From JAFLUQ01 sp964551215 (GTDB lineage: Bacteria > Bacillota > Clostridia > UMGS1883), in NCBI GenBank assembly GCA_964551215.1, contig CAZKBV010000001.1, positions 1 to 64,000 on the forward strand: a stretch of DNA of 64,000 nt, read 5' to 3'. Under the pieces are notes generated by a model, which was given only the letters and a program-made list of their open reading frames with translations, was not told the origin of the DNA and searched no databases. Both the position numbers and the translations under genes were made by a program. Shown here one piece after another: positions 32,587 to 42,318 of this stretch (positions are counted from its first letter, which is position 1; each line of letters opens with the position of its first letter).

Positions 32587-34552
32587 ATTTTCAAAATCCG
32601 TCGAACCGGTAAAATATTTTACGGTTTTCTGTTTGGGATTCGCTATGCTGTTCCGCTTTTGCGGCTATTCCTCCGGCGGAAGCTCCGAATACATACGCAC
32701 CGGCGACGCCGACGGCAACGGAATAATCACCTTTGCGGACATTATTTCCCTTGCAGGGCGGACGGGGGAAGGCGCTGAGGAGAATTTGCGCTGCGACATG
32801 AACGGGGACGGGAAAATAAACCGCGCCGACCTGTTCTCCCTTATTCGGTTTTGGGGCGACGGAAGCGACGAGATTGTATACGCCGACAAGGTGAATCTGA
32901 GCGCAGACGCCGTTACGCTGTACATAGGCAATCAAAATCAAACGGCGCGGCTGACGGCTTCCGTTTTGCCGGAGGACGCGGCTGTGAAGGACGTTATATG
33001 GCAAAGCTCCGACGAAGGCGTTGTAACGGTAAGCGACGGTCTGCTTACGGCAAAAGGGGCGGGGGAAGCCGTCGTTACCGCTGTTTCCGCCGACGGCTTT
33101 GCCTCCGCCCAATGCGTCGTGGCGGTGGGCATAGGCGTTACGGGGGTGGAATTTGACCCCAATGAAATATACATCTACGAAAACAGCCCCTCGTTCCGGC
33201 TCGTTCCCGTAATATATCCGGAAAACGCCTCCGCTCGTACGCTTGTATGGCAAAGCTCCGACTGGAATGTCGTGGGAGTTGACAGCGCGGGAGGAATTAC
33301 CCCTGTAGGCGTGGGGACAGCGGTGATAGGGGCGTCCTCCGCGGAAGGGAACGTGACCGCCGCGTGTACGGTACACGTTGTGGAGGAGCCTTGGGCGGAA
33401 GCCGAAAACGCTCCGGACATTTCAACCCAAAGGACAATGAAAACAGGCAGCTTCACCAATTACCTTCCCATATCCCGCAGCTTTAATTCCATGCTTGACA
33501 TACAGTGCGGCCTGTACAACATAATTTCCGTAGACGGCTTTTCCACCGCGTCGGCAAGCGACGTGGCTAAGTACGCAAACCCCTCCAATTACTGCGAAGG
33601 GACGGCAAAATACCAGTTTCTCGACCTTTCGGTACCCAACAATATGACGGCGGAGGCTCTGAACGTATATTTAAAGAACAAAGGAATCCTTACCGGCATG
33701 GGGCAGGTATACATCGACGCGGCAAACGAATACGGAGTTAGCGAAGCTTACCTTGTGGCCCATTCCTGCCTTGAAACGGGGAACGGCTCCTCCCGCCTCG
33801 CGAAGGGTGTGGAGTACAACGGCGTTACGGTATACAATATGTTCGGTATAGGCGCATACGACGGCAACGCCCTTATGGGCGGCGCGGCCTACGCCTATAA
33901 GCAGGGGTGGACAAGTCCGGAGGCGGCAATCAGGGGCGGCGCGAAGTGGATAGCCGAAAACTATATTTACCGCGCAAAGGGACGTCAGAACACCCTTTAC
34001 AAAATGCGCTGGAATCCCCTATCCCCCGGCGTTCACCAGTACGCAACCGACGTCACATGGGCGGTGAGTCAGGCATATACCATATCGAAGATAATCGGAG
34101 GAGCGCAATGTCTGCAAATTTTTGAAATCCCCGTTTACAGCGGCGAATACACCGGATATATCCCGGACGTATCCCCCAAAACAACCCCCGATTATTACTC
34201 CGTTTCCATGCCTGCCGCCGAGCCGGAGCCGGAAGCGGAGGCGCAGACGGAGGACGCTCCCAATGAAACCGTCACGGAAGCGGATTCCGTTTTGTCGCCG
34301 ACAACGGCAGACGCGGAAGTCGAAGCCGAACAAGCCTCGCAGGAGCGGCCCGCGCCGGAGCAAGAAGCGGAGACTTCTCCCTCGGAGGATAAACAGCCGG
34401 AAAATACGCGGCCGGAAGAATCAAAAAACGAAGCGGAGGAATCCCCTGCGGCGGAGGAAGCTCAGGCTTCTTCCGATACAGCTTCTTCCGATACAGCTCC
34501 GCCGGAAGGCTCCTCTTCCGAAGAATCTCTCTCGGACGGGGTAAATCCGTAG
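32525..34552 (+). CDS. Secreted glucosaminidase with dockerin-like and Big2 domains
   Basis: 675 residues. Signal-anchor-like helix at about 30-46; a dockerin-like pair of EF-hand loops at 58-112 (GDADGNGIITFADI and DMNGDGKINRADL); two Ig-like Big2 domains at 120-202 and 205-287 (VIWQSSDEGVVTV, LVWQSSDWNVVGV); a glucosaminidase domain at about 345-530 with catalytic Glu417 in SCLETGNGSS; and a 115-residue acidic Pro/Glu/Ser tail with a SSDTA tandem. Cuts peptidoglycan glycan strands outside the cell. The ATG at 32525 is the first possible after the promoter. Confidence 0.85.
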   Translation: MNHYIGILKNSALNFALRIIKFSKSVEPVKYFTVFCLGFAMLFRFCGYSSGGSSEYIRTGDADGNGIITFADIISLAGRTGEGAEENLRCDMNGDGKINRADLFSLIRFWGDGSDEIVYADKVNLSADAVTLYIGNQNQTARLTASVLPEDAAVKDVIWQSSDEGVVTVSDGLLTAKGAGEAVVTAVSADGFASAQCVVAVGIGVTGVEFDPNEIYIYENSPSFRLVPVIYPENASARTLVWQSSDWNVVGVDSAGGITPVGVGTAVIGASSAEGNVTAACTVHVVEEPWAEAENAPDISTQRTMKTGSFTNYLPISRSFNSMLDIQCGLYNIISVDGFSTASASDVAKYANPSNYCEGTAKYQFLDLSVPNNMTAEALNVYLKNKGILTGMGQVYIDAANEYGVSEAYLVAHSCLETGNGSSRLAKGVEYNGVTVYNMFGIGAYDGNALMGGAAYAYKQGWTSPEAAIRGGAKWIAENYIYRAKGRQNTLYKMRWNPLSPGVHQYATDVTWAVSQAYTISKIIGGAQCLQIFEIPVYSGEYTGYIPDVSPKTTPDYYSVSMPAAEPEPEAEAQTEDAPNETVTEADSVLSPTTADAEVEAEQASQERPAPEQEAETSPSEDKQPENTRPEESKNEAEESPAAEEAQASSDTASSDTAPPEGSSSEESLSDGVNP

Positions 34553-34611
34553 GGCGCGGCGACTCGTTACGCAATACGCATAAATAATGACAATATATAA
34601 TACATATACAG

Positions 34612-34645
34612 TAAAACGAGCGATTTTTGAATCGCTCGTTTTTAT
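34612..34645. terminator. Bidirectional terminator between the glucosaminidase gene and gatB
   Basis: AAACGAGCGAT pairs perfectly with ATCGCTCGTTT, flanked by A and T runs on either side, serving two convergent genes. Confidence 0.88.
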
Positions 34646-34654
34646 TATCAATAT

Positions 34655-36091
34655 TTATTTCAATTTCGCAAGCTCTCCGTCAAGTATTTCCTGTATAAGA
34701 GCCGGATTTCCGCGGCCGGAGGTCTTTGCCATAGCCTGCCCCATAAGAGCCTTTACGGCCTGAAGCTTGCCGTTCTTAAAGTCGGCTATGCTCTTGGGAT
34801 TGCTTTCCATAACCTCGGCAACTATCCTGCCCAAAGCCTCACGGTCGTTAATCTGGCCTAAGCCCTGTTCCTCAACGGCTTTTTCAACGTCGAAATCCTC
34901 TTCCCAAAGGCGGGAAACAAGCTTTTTCGCCGTGCCGCTGTTGATAACGCCGCTGCCCATCAGGTCGGCAATTTTAGCCAGACGCTTGGGCTTTACGGGG
35001 ATATCGGCGCTTTCGGGAGGAAGCAGACGGAATACCTCTGAAACAATAAGGTTGCCAAGTATTTTCGGATATTCGCACACAGCCGCCGCCGCTTCAAAGT
35101 AGTCGGCAATTTCCACCTGACCGGTAAGCATTTCGCCGTTGTAGGGACTTATCCCGTACTTTTCCACATAAACAGCCTTTCGCTTGTCGGGAAGCTGGGG
35201 AATGGAAGCGGAAATTTCGCTAAGCCTTTCCTCGCTTGTTATTATCGGAGGAAGATCGGGGTCGGGGAAGTAGCGGTAATCGCTGGAGTCCTCCTTGCTT
35301 CGCATAGCGGAGGTTTTGCCCGTCGCGCTGTCGAAGCGGCGGGTTTCTTGGATTATGTTTTCGCCGTTTTCTATAGCGTCCACCTGACGCTTGAACTCGT
35401 ATTCTATAGCCTTAAGCACAAACTGGAAGGAGTTGAGGTTTTTCATCTCCGTTCTGGTACCGAGCTCCTTTTCCCCTATTTTGCGGACGGAAAGGTTTAC
35501 GTCGCAGCGCAAGGACCCCTCCTGCATTTTGCAGTCGGAAACCCCTGTATAGAGAATCACCGCCCGAAGCTTGCGCAAATACGCCACGGCCTCCTCGCCG
35601 CTTCTCATGTCCGGCTCGGAAACGATTTCTATAAGCGGCACGCCGCAGCGGTTGCAGTCAATAAGAGTGCCGTGTTCATCGTCGTGAATCAGCTTGCCCG
35701 CGTCCTCCTCAATGTGTATGCGGGTTATGCCTATGCGCTTGGCGCCGTTTTCCGATTCGATGTCTAAGTATCCGTGTTCGCACAGAGGAAGGTCATACTG
35801 GGATATTTGGTACGCCTTTGGAAGGTCGGGATAGAAGTAGTTTTTTCTGTCCTCCTTGGAATAGCGGGCAATGGCGCAGTTTGTGGCAAGGCCGGCCTTT
35901 ATGGCGTATTCCACTACCTTTCCGTTAAGCACGGGAAGCGTGCCCGGATAGCCCATGCACACCGGGCAGACGTGGGTGTTAGGCTCCGCGCCGAAGGTAG
36001 TTGGGCAGGAGCAGAATATCTTGGTGTCGGTTTTAAGCTCCACATGAGTTTCAAGGCCGATTACCATTTCATAGCCTTTGTATGTCGTCAT
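34655..36091 (-). CDS. gatB: Asp-tRNA(Asn)/Glu-tRNA(Gln) amidotransferase subunit B
   Basis: 478 residues. MVIGLETHVELKT at the N-terminus, zinc/metal-site CSCPTTFG and VCPVCMGYPG, the family signature with DLPKAYQISQYDLPL, and the C-terminal YqeY-like tail domain (GGRGNPALIQEILDGELAK without the first residues). Kinase subunit that activates the mischarged Asp or Glu on tRNA before amidation. Overlaps gatA by one base. No separate gatC: it is fused to aspS upstream. Confidence 0.97.
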   Translation of the reverse strand: MTTYKGYEMVIGLETHVELKTDTKIFCSCPTTFGAEPNTHVCPVCMGYPGTLPVLNGKVVEYAIKAGLATNCAIARYSKEDRKNYFYPDLPKAYQISQYDLPLCEHGYLDIESENGAKRIGITRIHIEEDAGKLIHDDEHGTLIDCNRCGVPLIEIVSEPDMRSGEEAVAYLRKLRAVILYTGVSDCKMQEGSLRCDVNLSVRKIGEKELGTRTEMKNLNSFQFVLKAIEYEFKRQVDAIENGENIIQETRRFDSATGKTSAMRSKEDSSDYRYFPDPDLPPIITSEERLSEISASIPQLPDKRKAVYVEKYGISPYNGEMLTGQVEIADYFEAAAAVCEYPKILGNLIVSEVFRLLPPESADIPVKPKRLAKIADLMGSGVINSGTAKKLVSRLWEEDFDVEKAVEEQGLGQINDREALGRIVAEVMESNPKSIADFKNGKLQAVKALMGQAMAKTSGRGNPALIQEILDGELAKLK

Positions 36092-37551
36092 CAGAATGCA
36101 CCCCTTTCAACATGATAGGCTCCCGTTTCAGCCTCGAAGGCCGCGCCGGCGCCGTAGAGCATGGCTTCGCTGAAGGCCGGACCGATGAGCTGCATTCCTA
36201 TGGGCATATTGTTTTTGTCGTTTCCGCAGGGAAGGGACAGAGCGGGTACGCCGCCGATGTTCACAGGCACCGTGCATATGTCTCCGGCGTACATTTCAAG
36301 AGGATTTTTCGTCTTTTCGCCTATCTTATATGCCACAGTAGGCGCCACGGGGGAAATAATAAAGCTGCACTCCTTGAATATGCTTTCGTAGTCCTTCATT
36401 ATGAGAGTTCTCACCTGAAGGGCTTTTTTATAGTACGCGTCGTAATATCCGCTGGAAAGAGCGAAGGTACCCAGCATAATGCGGCGCTTTACCTCCGCGC
36501 CGAAGCCTTCGCTGCGGCTGTTGTTGTAAAGCTCGGTAATGTCGCTGTAGTTTTCGCTTCTGTAGCCGTAGCGCACACCGTCGAAACGGGCAAGGTTGCT
36601 GCTGGCTTCGGCGGAGCTTATTACGTAGTATGCGGAAAGGGCGTGGTTAAGAGAGGGCATTGAAACCTCAATAAGCTCCGCCCCCATTTTTTCGTACTGC
36701 TTCGCGGCCCTGAGCACGGCGGATCTTACCTCGTCGTTTATTCCGTCCCCCATAGCCTCCTTCAAAAGGGCTATTTTCATTCCCTTTACGCCTTTTCCTA
36801 TTTCGGAGGCGCAGTCCGTCACGGGAACGTTTACGCTTGTGGCGTCGCGCCTGTCGTAGCCCGCGACGGCGTTAAGTACAAGGGCATTGTCCTCCACGGT
36901 TTTGGTTAAGGGGCCTATCTGGTCAAGAGATGAGGCAAACGCCACAAGACCGTATCGGGAAACACGGCCATAGGTTGGCTTCATGCCAACAACTCCGCAG
37001 AAGGCCGCCGGCTGGCGTATGCTTCCGCCGGTGTCGCTTCCCAAGGCAAAGGGGGCCTCGTTGGCGGCCACCGCGGCGGCGCTGCCGCCGCTGCTCCCCC
37101 CGGGGACACAGTCTGTATTGCGGGGATTGCGGGTGATTTTAAAAGCGCTGTTTTCGGTGGAGGAGCCCATGGCGAACTCGTCCAAATTTGCCTTGCCCAA
37201 AACGGGAACGGTTTCGGCGTTCAGCTTTTCCATAACCGTGGCATCATAGGGAGGGATAAAATTCCCCAGCATTTTTGAAGCGCAGGTAGTTTTTATCCCC
37301 TTTGTGCATATATTATCCTTAATCGCGGCGGGAATTCCCGTAAGAGGGCTTCCCTTGCCTTCCCTTATAAGGGCGTCGGCCGCGTCCGCAGTCTCTAAGG
37401 ACTCCTTTTCGGTGACGGTAATATAGCCGCACACCTTATCCTCGGTCTTTTTTATATTTTCCATATATGCGGCGGTGATTTCCCGGGAAGAGAGCTTTCC
37501 TTCGGAAAGAGCCTTTCCCAGCTCCTTCACCGTCATGGTCGTTATATCCAT
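36091..37551 (-). CDS. gatA: Asp-tRNA(Asn)/Glu-tRNA(Gln) amidotransferase subunit A
   Basis: 486 residues. Amidase-signature enzyme with catalytic Lys in PAAIKDNICTKG, cis-Ser and nucleophile Ser in PGGSSGGSAAAVAA and SDTGGSIRQPA. Releases ammonia from glutamine and passes it to GatB. 14 bases after the aspS::gatC fusion, so all subunits of the transamidase come from one mRNA. Confidence 0.98.
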   Translation of the reverse strand: MDITTMTVKELGKALSEGKLSSREITAAYMENIKKTEDKVCGYITVTEKESLETADAADALIREGKGSPLTGIPAAIKDNICTKGIKTTCASKMLGNFIPPYDATVMEKLNAETVPVLGKANLDEFAMGSSTENSAFKITRNPRNTDCVPGGSSGGSAAAVAANEAPFALGSDTGGSIRQPAAFCGVVGMKPTYGRVSRYGLVAFASSLDQIGPLTKTVEDNALVLNAVAGYDRRDATSVNVPVTDCASEIGKGVKGMKIALLKEAMGDGINDEVRSAVLRAAKQYEKMGAELIEVSMPSLNHALSAYYVISSAEASSNLARFDGVRYGYRSENYSDITELYNNSRSEGFGAEVKRRIMLGTFALSSGYYDAYYKKALQVRTLIMKDYESIFKECSFIISPVAPTVAYKIGEKTKNPLEMYAGDICTVPVNIGGVPALSLPCGNDKNNMPIGMQLIGPAFSEAMLYGAGAAFEAETGAYHVERGAF

Positions 37552-37565
37552 ATTCCTAACCTCGC

Positions 37566-39647
37566 TTATTCTACGACTCTGGGAACGCTTACGCAGCCGT
37601 TCGCCTTTGTGGGCGCGTTTTTCAGCATTTCCTCTCGCTCAAAATTAATTTCGGCCTTATCCTCGCGGAACACATTGCTCAAAGGAACGACATGAGCGGT
37701 TATATCCACATCGGTTGTATCTATTTCGGAAAGCCGGTTTGCGAAATCCACAATGGCCTCCATATCGGCAGACATGGCCGTTTTTTCCTGAGGACTGAGA
37801 CGAAGCCTCGCCAGCTTTGCCACGTTTTCAACGTCTATCTTAGGGCCGGATCTCTTATTTTTGCCGGCGGAGCGGGGCTTTCCGGCGGCTTCCGCGCCCA
37901 GATGAAGCGCTTCAAGCTGCTTTTGATCAACATAATCCGGCGCGCCGGTCATTGGGTCGGAGGCGTCCTTGACCTTGGGGAAGGCAATGACCTCTCTGAG
38001 GGAATCCGCCCCCACGAGAAGCATTACCAAACGGTCAAGCCCGAAGGCGAAGCCTCCGTGAGGAGGTGTGCCGTAGCGGAAAGCATTGACCATAAAGCCG
38101 AAGCGGCTTTCGATTTCCTCGTCTGTAAAGCCCAAGGCTTCAAACATCTTCTGCTGGATATCGCTTCTGTGGATTCTGATGCTGCCGCTGCCCAGCTCGA
38201 CGCCGTTAAGCACAACGTCGTAGGCCTGAGCCCTCACCTTTCCCGGGTCCGTCATGAGATACTGTATATCCTCGGGGTAAGGCATTGTAAACGGATGGTG
38301 CATAGCCATGTAGCGGTTTTCCTCATCGCTCCACTCGAACTGGGGGAAATCCGTAACGAAAAGGAACTTGTATTCATCTTTTTTCCTCAGCCCCAGCATA
38401 TCGCCCAAATCAAGGCGAAGAGAGCCGAGAGTGCGGTATACGACAGAGGGCTTATCGGCGCAGAACAGGATGAAGTCTCCCGGCTTAGCCTCCATTCTTT
38501 CGATTATTGCGTCAATATCCTCCTTAGAGAAATACTTGGTAAGTATGGAATATATTTCCCCGTCGGGGCGGACGGCTATCCACGCCATGCCCTTTGCGCC
38601 GTAGCCTTGGGCTTTTTCCGTAAGCTCCTCTATGGCGCTTCTGGTGAAATCGGCGCAGCCCTTTACGTTTATTGCCCGAACTATGCCGCCCTTGTCAACA
38701 ACCTTGCGGAACACCGTAAAGCTGCACGTTTTCATAATGTCGCTCAAATCAACAATGGGAAGCCCGAAGCGGATATCCGGCTTGTCGGTTCCGTATTTGT
38801 CCATACATTCCTGCCACGTTATGCGGGGAAAAGCGTAATCTATTTCACTGCCCATTACAGTCTTAAATATGTGCTTAAAGAGCTTTTCAAGGTGAACAAG
38901 AATATCCTCCTGATTTACAAAGGACATTTCCATATCCACTTGGGTAAATTCCGGCTGGCGGTCGGCTCTCAAATCCTCGTCGCGGAAGCATCTTGCCACC
39001 TGATAATATTTGTCCACTCCGCCCACCATAAGAAGCTGCTTAAAAATCTGGGGGGACTGGGGCAAAGCGTAAAAGGTGCCGGGGTGAACACGGCTGGGAA
39101 CAAGATAGTCTCTGGCTCCTTCGGGGGTGGACTTGCACAGCATTGGAGTTTCCACACAGATAAAGCCGTTGCTGTCGAGGAAATCCTCCGCCGCCTTCTG
39201 AACGGCGTGGCGGAAGCGGAGATTTTTTATCATCTGAGGGCGGCGCAGGTCTATAAAGCGGTATTTAAGCCGCAAATCCTCCCGAACGTTTATTTCCTCG
39301 TCGGGCGAGAAGGGAAGGGGGTCTGACTCGGACAAAACCTCAATGCCTGTGGCCATAAGCTCAATAGTTCCGGTTTTCAGCTTTGGATTATAGGTTTCCT
39401 CATCACGGTGACGGATTTTTCCCTTTACCGATATTACGGTCTGATTTTTCAGCCCTTCCGCGGCGGCGAAATCCTCCGCCGAAAGATTCTGAAGGTTAAA
39501 GACTACCTGCAGGGTGCCTTCCCTGTCGCGAAGGTCAATGAAAATAACTCCGCCCATATCGCGCTTGGTCTGAACCCAGCCGCATACGGTCTGATTTGTG
39601 TCGATCTGCTCTTCGGAAAGCAGTCCGCAATAAAATGTTCTGTTCAT
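37566..39647 (-). CDS. aspS: Aspartyl-tRNA synthetase fused to amidotransferase subunit GatC
   Basis: 693 residues. Residues 1-583 are a full bacterial AspRS: OB-fold anticodon domain (CGWVQTKRDMGGVIFIDLRD), class II motif 2 with FRDEDLRADRQPEFTQ, a GAD insertion and motif 3 GGFAFGLDRLVM. A basic Gly/Lys linker (about 584-602) leads to a complete GatC of about 90 residues (VAKLARLRLSPQEK, VVPLSNVFREDKAE). It charges tRNA-Asp, and probably tRNA-Asn, with Asp while tethering the transamidase. Such fusions exist in a minority of Clostridia. The frame is continuous across the junction. Confidence 0.95.
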   Translation of the reverse strand: MNRTFYCGLLSEEQIDTNQTVCGWVQTKRDMGGVIFIDLRDREGTLQVVFNLQNLSAEDFAAAEGLKNQTVISVKGKIRHRDEETYNPKLKTGTIELMATGIEVLSESDPLPFSPDEEINVREDLRLKYRFIDLRRPQMIKNLRFRHAVQKAAEDFLDSNGFICVETPMLCKSTPEGARDYLVPSRVHPGTFYALPQSPQIFKQLLMVGGVDKYYQVARCFRDEDLRADRQPEFTQVDMEMSFVNQEDILVHLEKLFKHIFKTVMGSEIDYAFPRITWQECMDKYGTDKPDIRFGLPIVDLSDIMKTCSFTVFRKVVDKGGIVRAINVKGCADFTRSAIEELTEKAQGYGAKGMAWIAVRPDGEIYSILTKYFSKEDIDAIIERMEAKPGDFILFCADKPSVVYRTLGSLRLDLGDMLGLRKKDEYKFLFVTDFPQFEWSDEENRYMAMHHPFTMPYPEDIQYLMTDPGKVRAQAYDVVLNGVELGSGSIRIHRSDIQQKMFEALGFTDEEIESRFGFMVNAFRYGTPPHGGFAFGLDRLVMLLVGADSLREVIAFPKVKDASDPMTGAPDYVDQKQLEALHLGAEAAGKPRSAGKNKRSGPKIDVENVAKLARLRLSPQEKTAMSADMEAIVDFANRLSEIDTTDVDITAHVVPLSNVFREDKAEINFEREEMLKNAPTKANGCVSVPRVVE

Positions 39648-39769
39648 GCTGGAACAACTCCTAATATCTATTATCCCGGGGCAGAAAAGCCTTTTCTCTT
39701 CCGCCGCCGTTTGGTATCCGTTTGAGTAGCGCCTCGGTATAAAATAAGACCTGCCCTACACTTCTTTAT

Positions 39770-39799
39770 ATCATACCTCAAAACCCTGTCTTTTGTCAA
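39770..39799 (-). promoter_or_regulatory. SigA-type promoter of aspS-gatA-gatB
   Basis: Minus strand TTGACA (39799-39794), 18-base spacer, TATGAT (39775-39770). The roughly 115-nt leader shows no T-box signature. Confidence 0.7.
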
Positions 39800-39872
39800 G
39801 AGAAGCCGAGTAAATTTTGCAAAAAAAGTTTGTCAATGATAAGTAGCACTTTACCAAAAAAATATAACCAAA

Positions 39873-39910
39873 CAAAAAATGTCCCCCACTATAGGCGGCG
39901 GACATTTTTC
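39873..39910 (-). terminator. Intrinsic terminator ending the exported-protein genes
   Basis: Minus strand AATGTCC and GGGACATT pair with an inner CC/GG, followed by T4 and T-rich sequence. Lies 67 bases after the last stop codon, between it and the aspS promoter. Confidence 0.75.
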
Positions 39911-39976
39911 ATTTGGTTACATCCACTAAATCATCCCTAACCCCGCAAACCAAAAACTACGTAAACCAAAAACCTA

Positions 39977-40885
39977 TCAATCAAAGCTGCGCATTTTATC
40001 GGCGTTTTTCTCTATATTATGGATTAACGTCAGGCAGTTTGCTTGCGTGAGATTATCGTCCAAGGAGCAGGCGATTCCGGTCGAAAGGCCCATAGAGGTA
40101 CATATCAAGGCTCCGCCGAGGGGATAGGGGCCTCTCTCTTCTATTTCCTCGTCCGTGGCAAAGAGTCTCGCGGCGATTGTAAACGCTTGGGCGTATGTAA
40201 TATCATCCTTCAAGCGGAACATATCTCCGCCCATGCCCTTAACCAAGCCTCGGGCCTTAAGCTGCATAACCGCTTCATAGGGTATGTTGAGGGGAGTCAC
40301 ATCCTCGAACGGCTCTACGTCGGAAATATCCTTTTTTTCTTCAAAAATTTCCGCCAGCTTTTGGGCAAAATCTCCCCTGTTCAGCGTAAGCTCAATGCCG
40401 CTGCTCTTAGAGCCGACGACGGTTATTTCCCCCTTGGCAACGTCGACGTCGGGGCTTGTAAGCTCAATATAATATCTCCTGTTTCTATCCGTCACATTCT
40501 GCCACACAACAAGCTTTTGCATATTAGGCGTAACCTTAACCGTATTTGAATAGACAATATCCGTTTTTATTGTATCATTGTTGTCCCTAAGACGCTTCAC
40601 TGTCAGCTTAAGGCTGTAGCTTTCGGCGGTGGTGGAACGTATGTACATAATAATATCGCATTTTTCCATGAGGAAAATATCGAAATCGGAGTAGTGGGTC
40701 TTTTCGGGAGTTAACGTGTATTCATATGAATCGTATTCGTCCGGAATTCCAAGTGTGCCTGTTTTTTCCGCAGTTTTATGAGCTTCTTCCGCAATGGAAT
40801 ATAAATATTGGGGATTGTCCGCCGCAAAGGCGGCGGTGGATAAGAAAACGCAAATAACCGTAACAATTGAAATTATTTTTTTCAT
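39977..40885 (-). CDS. Exported protein with degenerate SLH-like C-terminus
   Basis: 302 residues. Signal peptide MKKIISIVTVICVFLSTAAFA cut before ADNPQ. Residues 25-175 form an unrecognised beta-rich domain, perhaps a carbohydrate- or pre-peptidase-type fold (FDIFLMEKCDIIMYI). The last 125 residues resemble two S-layer-homology repeats (RGDFAQKLAEIF, then ITYAQAFTIAARLF) that bind cell-wall polymers in intact form. Last of a run of exported genes after the WG-repeat protein (12-base gap). Confidence 0.65.
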   Translation of the reverse strand: MKKIISIVTVICVFLSTAAFAADNPQYLYSIAEEAHKTAEKTGTLGIPDEYDSYEYTLTPEKTHYSDFDIFLMEKCDIIMYIRSTTAESYSLKLTVKRLRDNNDTIKTDIVYSNTVKVTPNMQKLVVWQNVTDRNRRYYIELTSPDVDVAKGEITVVGSKSSGIELTLNRGDFAQKLAEIFEEKKDISDVEPFEDVTPLNIPYEAVMQLKARGLVKGMGGDMFRLKDDITYAQAFTIAARLFATDEEIEERGPYPLGGALICTSMGLSTGIACSLDDNLTQANCLTLIHNIEKNADKMRSFD

Positions 40886-40897
40886 GAGATAACCTCC

Positions 40898-42292
40898 TTA
40901 ATAACGTTGCATGGCGCTGTCACGGGCGCCTCCGTCAGAGTTCGGGACAGTCAAGATGCCAAGACTTGAGCCGTTTATCGTCACGGCATAGGAACCGTTT
41001 CCGATAAGCGCAACGCTGTCAAATACAAACGGCGTAATTTCCTCGCCGTTTTTGTTTATCAAACCGTACAAACCCGTATCGCAGTGCGCTGCTGTGGCGA
41101 TTCCCTGCTCAAAGCCTGAAATATCCGCGTAAATAAATTCAGTAAGATTGTTGCCGCTGTCGTCCAAAACAGCATATTTATATATGGGAGGGCCGGAAAA
41201 CGACGAAGTTCCGCCGTCGGCGCAACATTTACCCAAAAGGATTCCGCCCTTTGCCTCAATAATATAGTCCTTTGGCTCGGCTATTCTTTCTCCGTTCGTA
41301 TTTATTAAATACCAATCCGATGTTCCGTTTTCAGATTTGCAGACGTTCGCTATCCCATCTTCAAAGGCTCCGGCGCTTGAATAATCGAACGGAAGCGCAA
41401 GCTGCCCCTGTTTGTCGACATAGCCGTATTTATCGTTAAAAAGCACGGGAGCAAGACCTTCGCTGAATTTTCCCGGATAATCAAAATATACCGACGCAAT
41501 AAGTTCGCCCTTTTCGTTCAGATACTTCCAGCCGTTATCGAGTACGGCTATTCTGTCATTGTCACAAATCAACGCGTTTAAATATACACACGGCAGAATT
41601 TCCTCGCCGTATTTATCCGCAACGCCATATTTCCCGTCCTTTTCAACCGTCATAAGTTCTTCATATTCGCAAAAATTTCCATTATTTGCAATATCGCTGT
41701 ATTCCACAGGAGATTTCGGGATTCCGTTTTCTCCGTAAAATCTGAAAAGCCCGTTTTTTTGCGCCCATATGGTACCGTAACTGTTCCAAAAAATTCCGTC
41801 GTATTCGCACGGCAAAATTTCCTCGCCCGTTTTTCCTATAAGGCCGTATTTTCCGTTTAAATAAACGCTTGCAAATCCGTTGATAAAATCGCTCACACTG
41901 TCGTATTTGCTTAAATCGAACAGTTCCTCGCCGGCGGAATCGACAACTCTTTTTTCAAAGCCGTTGTTCCCCCACCAACCGACGCAATATTGCCCTTGCC
42001 CAAACGGCCGCACTGCGCTGTAGGCTATAGGCACAATTATGTCCCCGTCGCTGCCGATAACGCCTGTTTTGACATCGCTTCCGCCGTAGGAAGCCGTAAG
42101 TATAACAGAGCCATCCGGAGAGATTGAGTCTATTCGAGCGGCTTGGCAGCTCTCGTCATGCCATATTTCCTTTATTGAAACGCCGTATTCCCCTATGGGT
42201 TCCTCCGGCAAATCAACAACGGCAAATTTTTCCGAAAACAATTGAAGCAAGCAAAGTATTAAAATTTTTACTGATTTTGTGACATTTAACAT
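40898..42292 (-). CDS. Exported WG-repeat protein
   Basis: 464 residues with a hydrophobic N-terminus (VKILILCLLQLFS). At least eight WG-type repeats are visible, each near the pattern G-x-x-Y-G-h-h-x-x-x-G-E-x-h-h-P-x-x-Y (for example KYGLIGKTGEEILPCEYD, KYGVADKYGEEILPCVYL, KYGYVDKQGQLALPFDY, LYGLINKNGEEITPFVFD). The repeats make beta-propeller-like stacks of unknown role. Between two SLH-like proteins in one strand run. Confidence 0.8.
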   Translation of the reverse strand: MLNVTKSVKILILCLLQLFSEKFAVVDLPEEPIGEYGVSIKEIWHDESCQAARIDSISPDGSVILTASYGGSDVKTGVIGSDGDIIVPIAYSAVRPFGQGQYCVGWWGNNGFEKRVVDSAGEELFDLSKYDSVSDFINGFASVYLNGKYGLIGKTGEEILPCEYDGIFWNSYGTIWAQKNGLFRFYGENGIPKSPVEYSDIANNGNFCEYEELMTVEKDGKYGVADKYGEEILPCVYLNALICDNDRIAVLDNGWKYLNEKGELIASVYFDYPGKFSEGLAPVLFNDKYGYVDKQGQLALPFDYSSAGAFEDGIANVCKSENGTSDWYLINTNGERIAEPKDYIIEAKGGILLGKCCADGGTSSFSGPPIYKYAVLDDSGNNLTEFIYADISGFEQGIATAAHCDTGLYGLINKNGEEITPFVFDSVALIGNGSYAVTINGSSLGILTVPNSDGGARDSAMQRY

Positions 42293-42318
42293 TTTTTCAC
42301 CTACAGTCTATACTAAAC

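Noticed and set aside
37692..39326. 544-residue plus-strand frame
   Set aside because: Antisense shadow of the aspS::gatC fusion.
39648..39800. T-box riboswitch upstream of aspS
   Set aside because: The leader is only about 115 nt and lacks the conserved T-box/antiterminator sequence and specifier stem.
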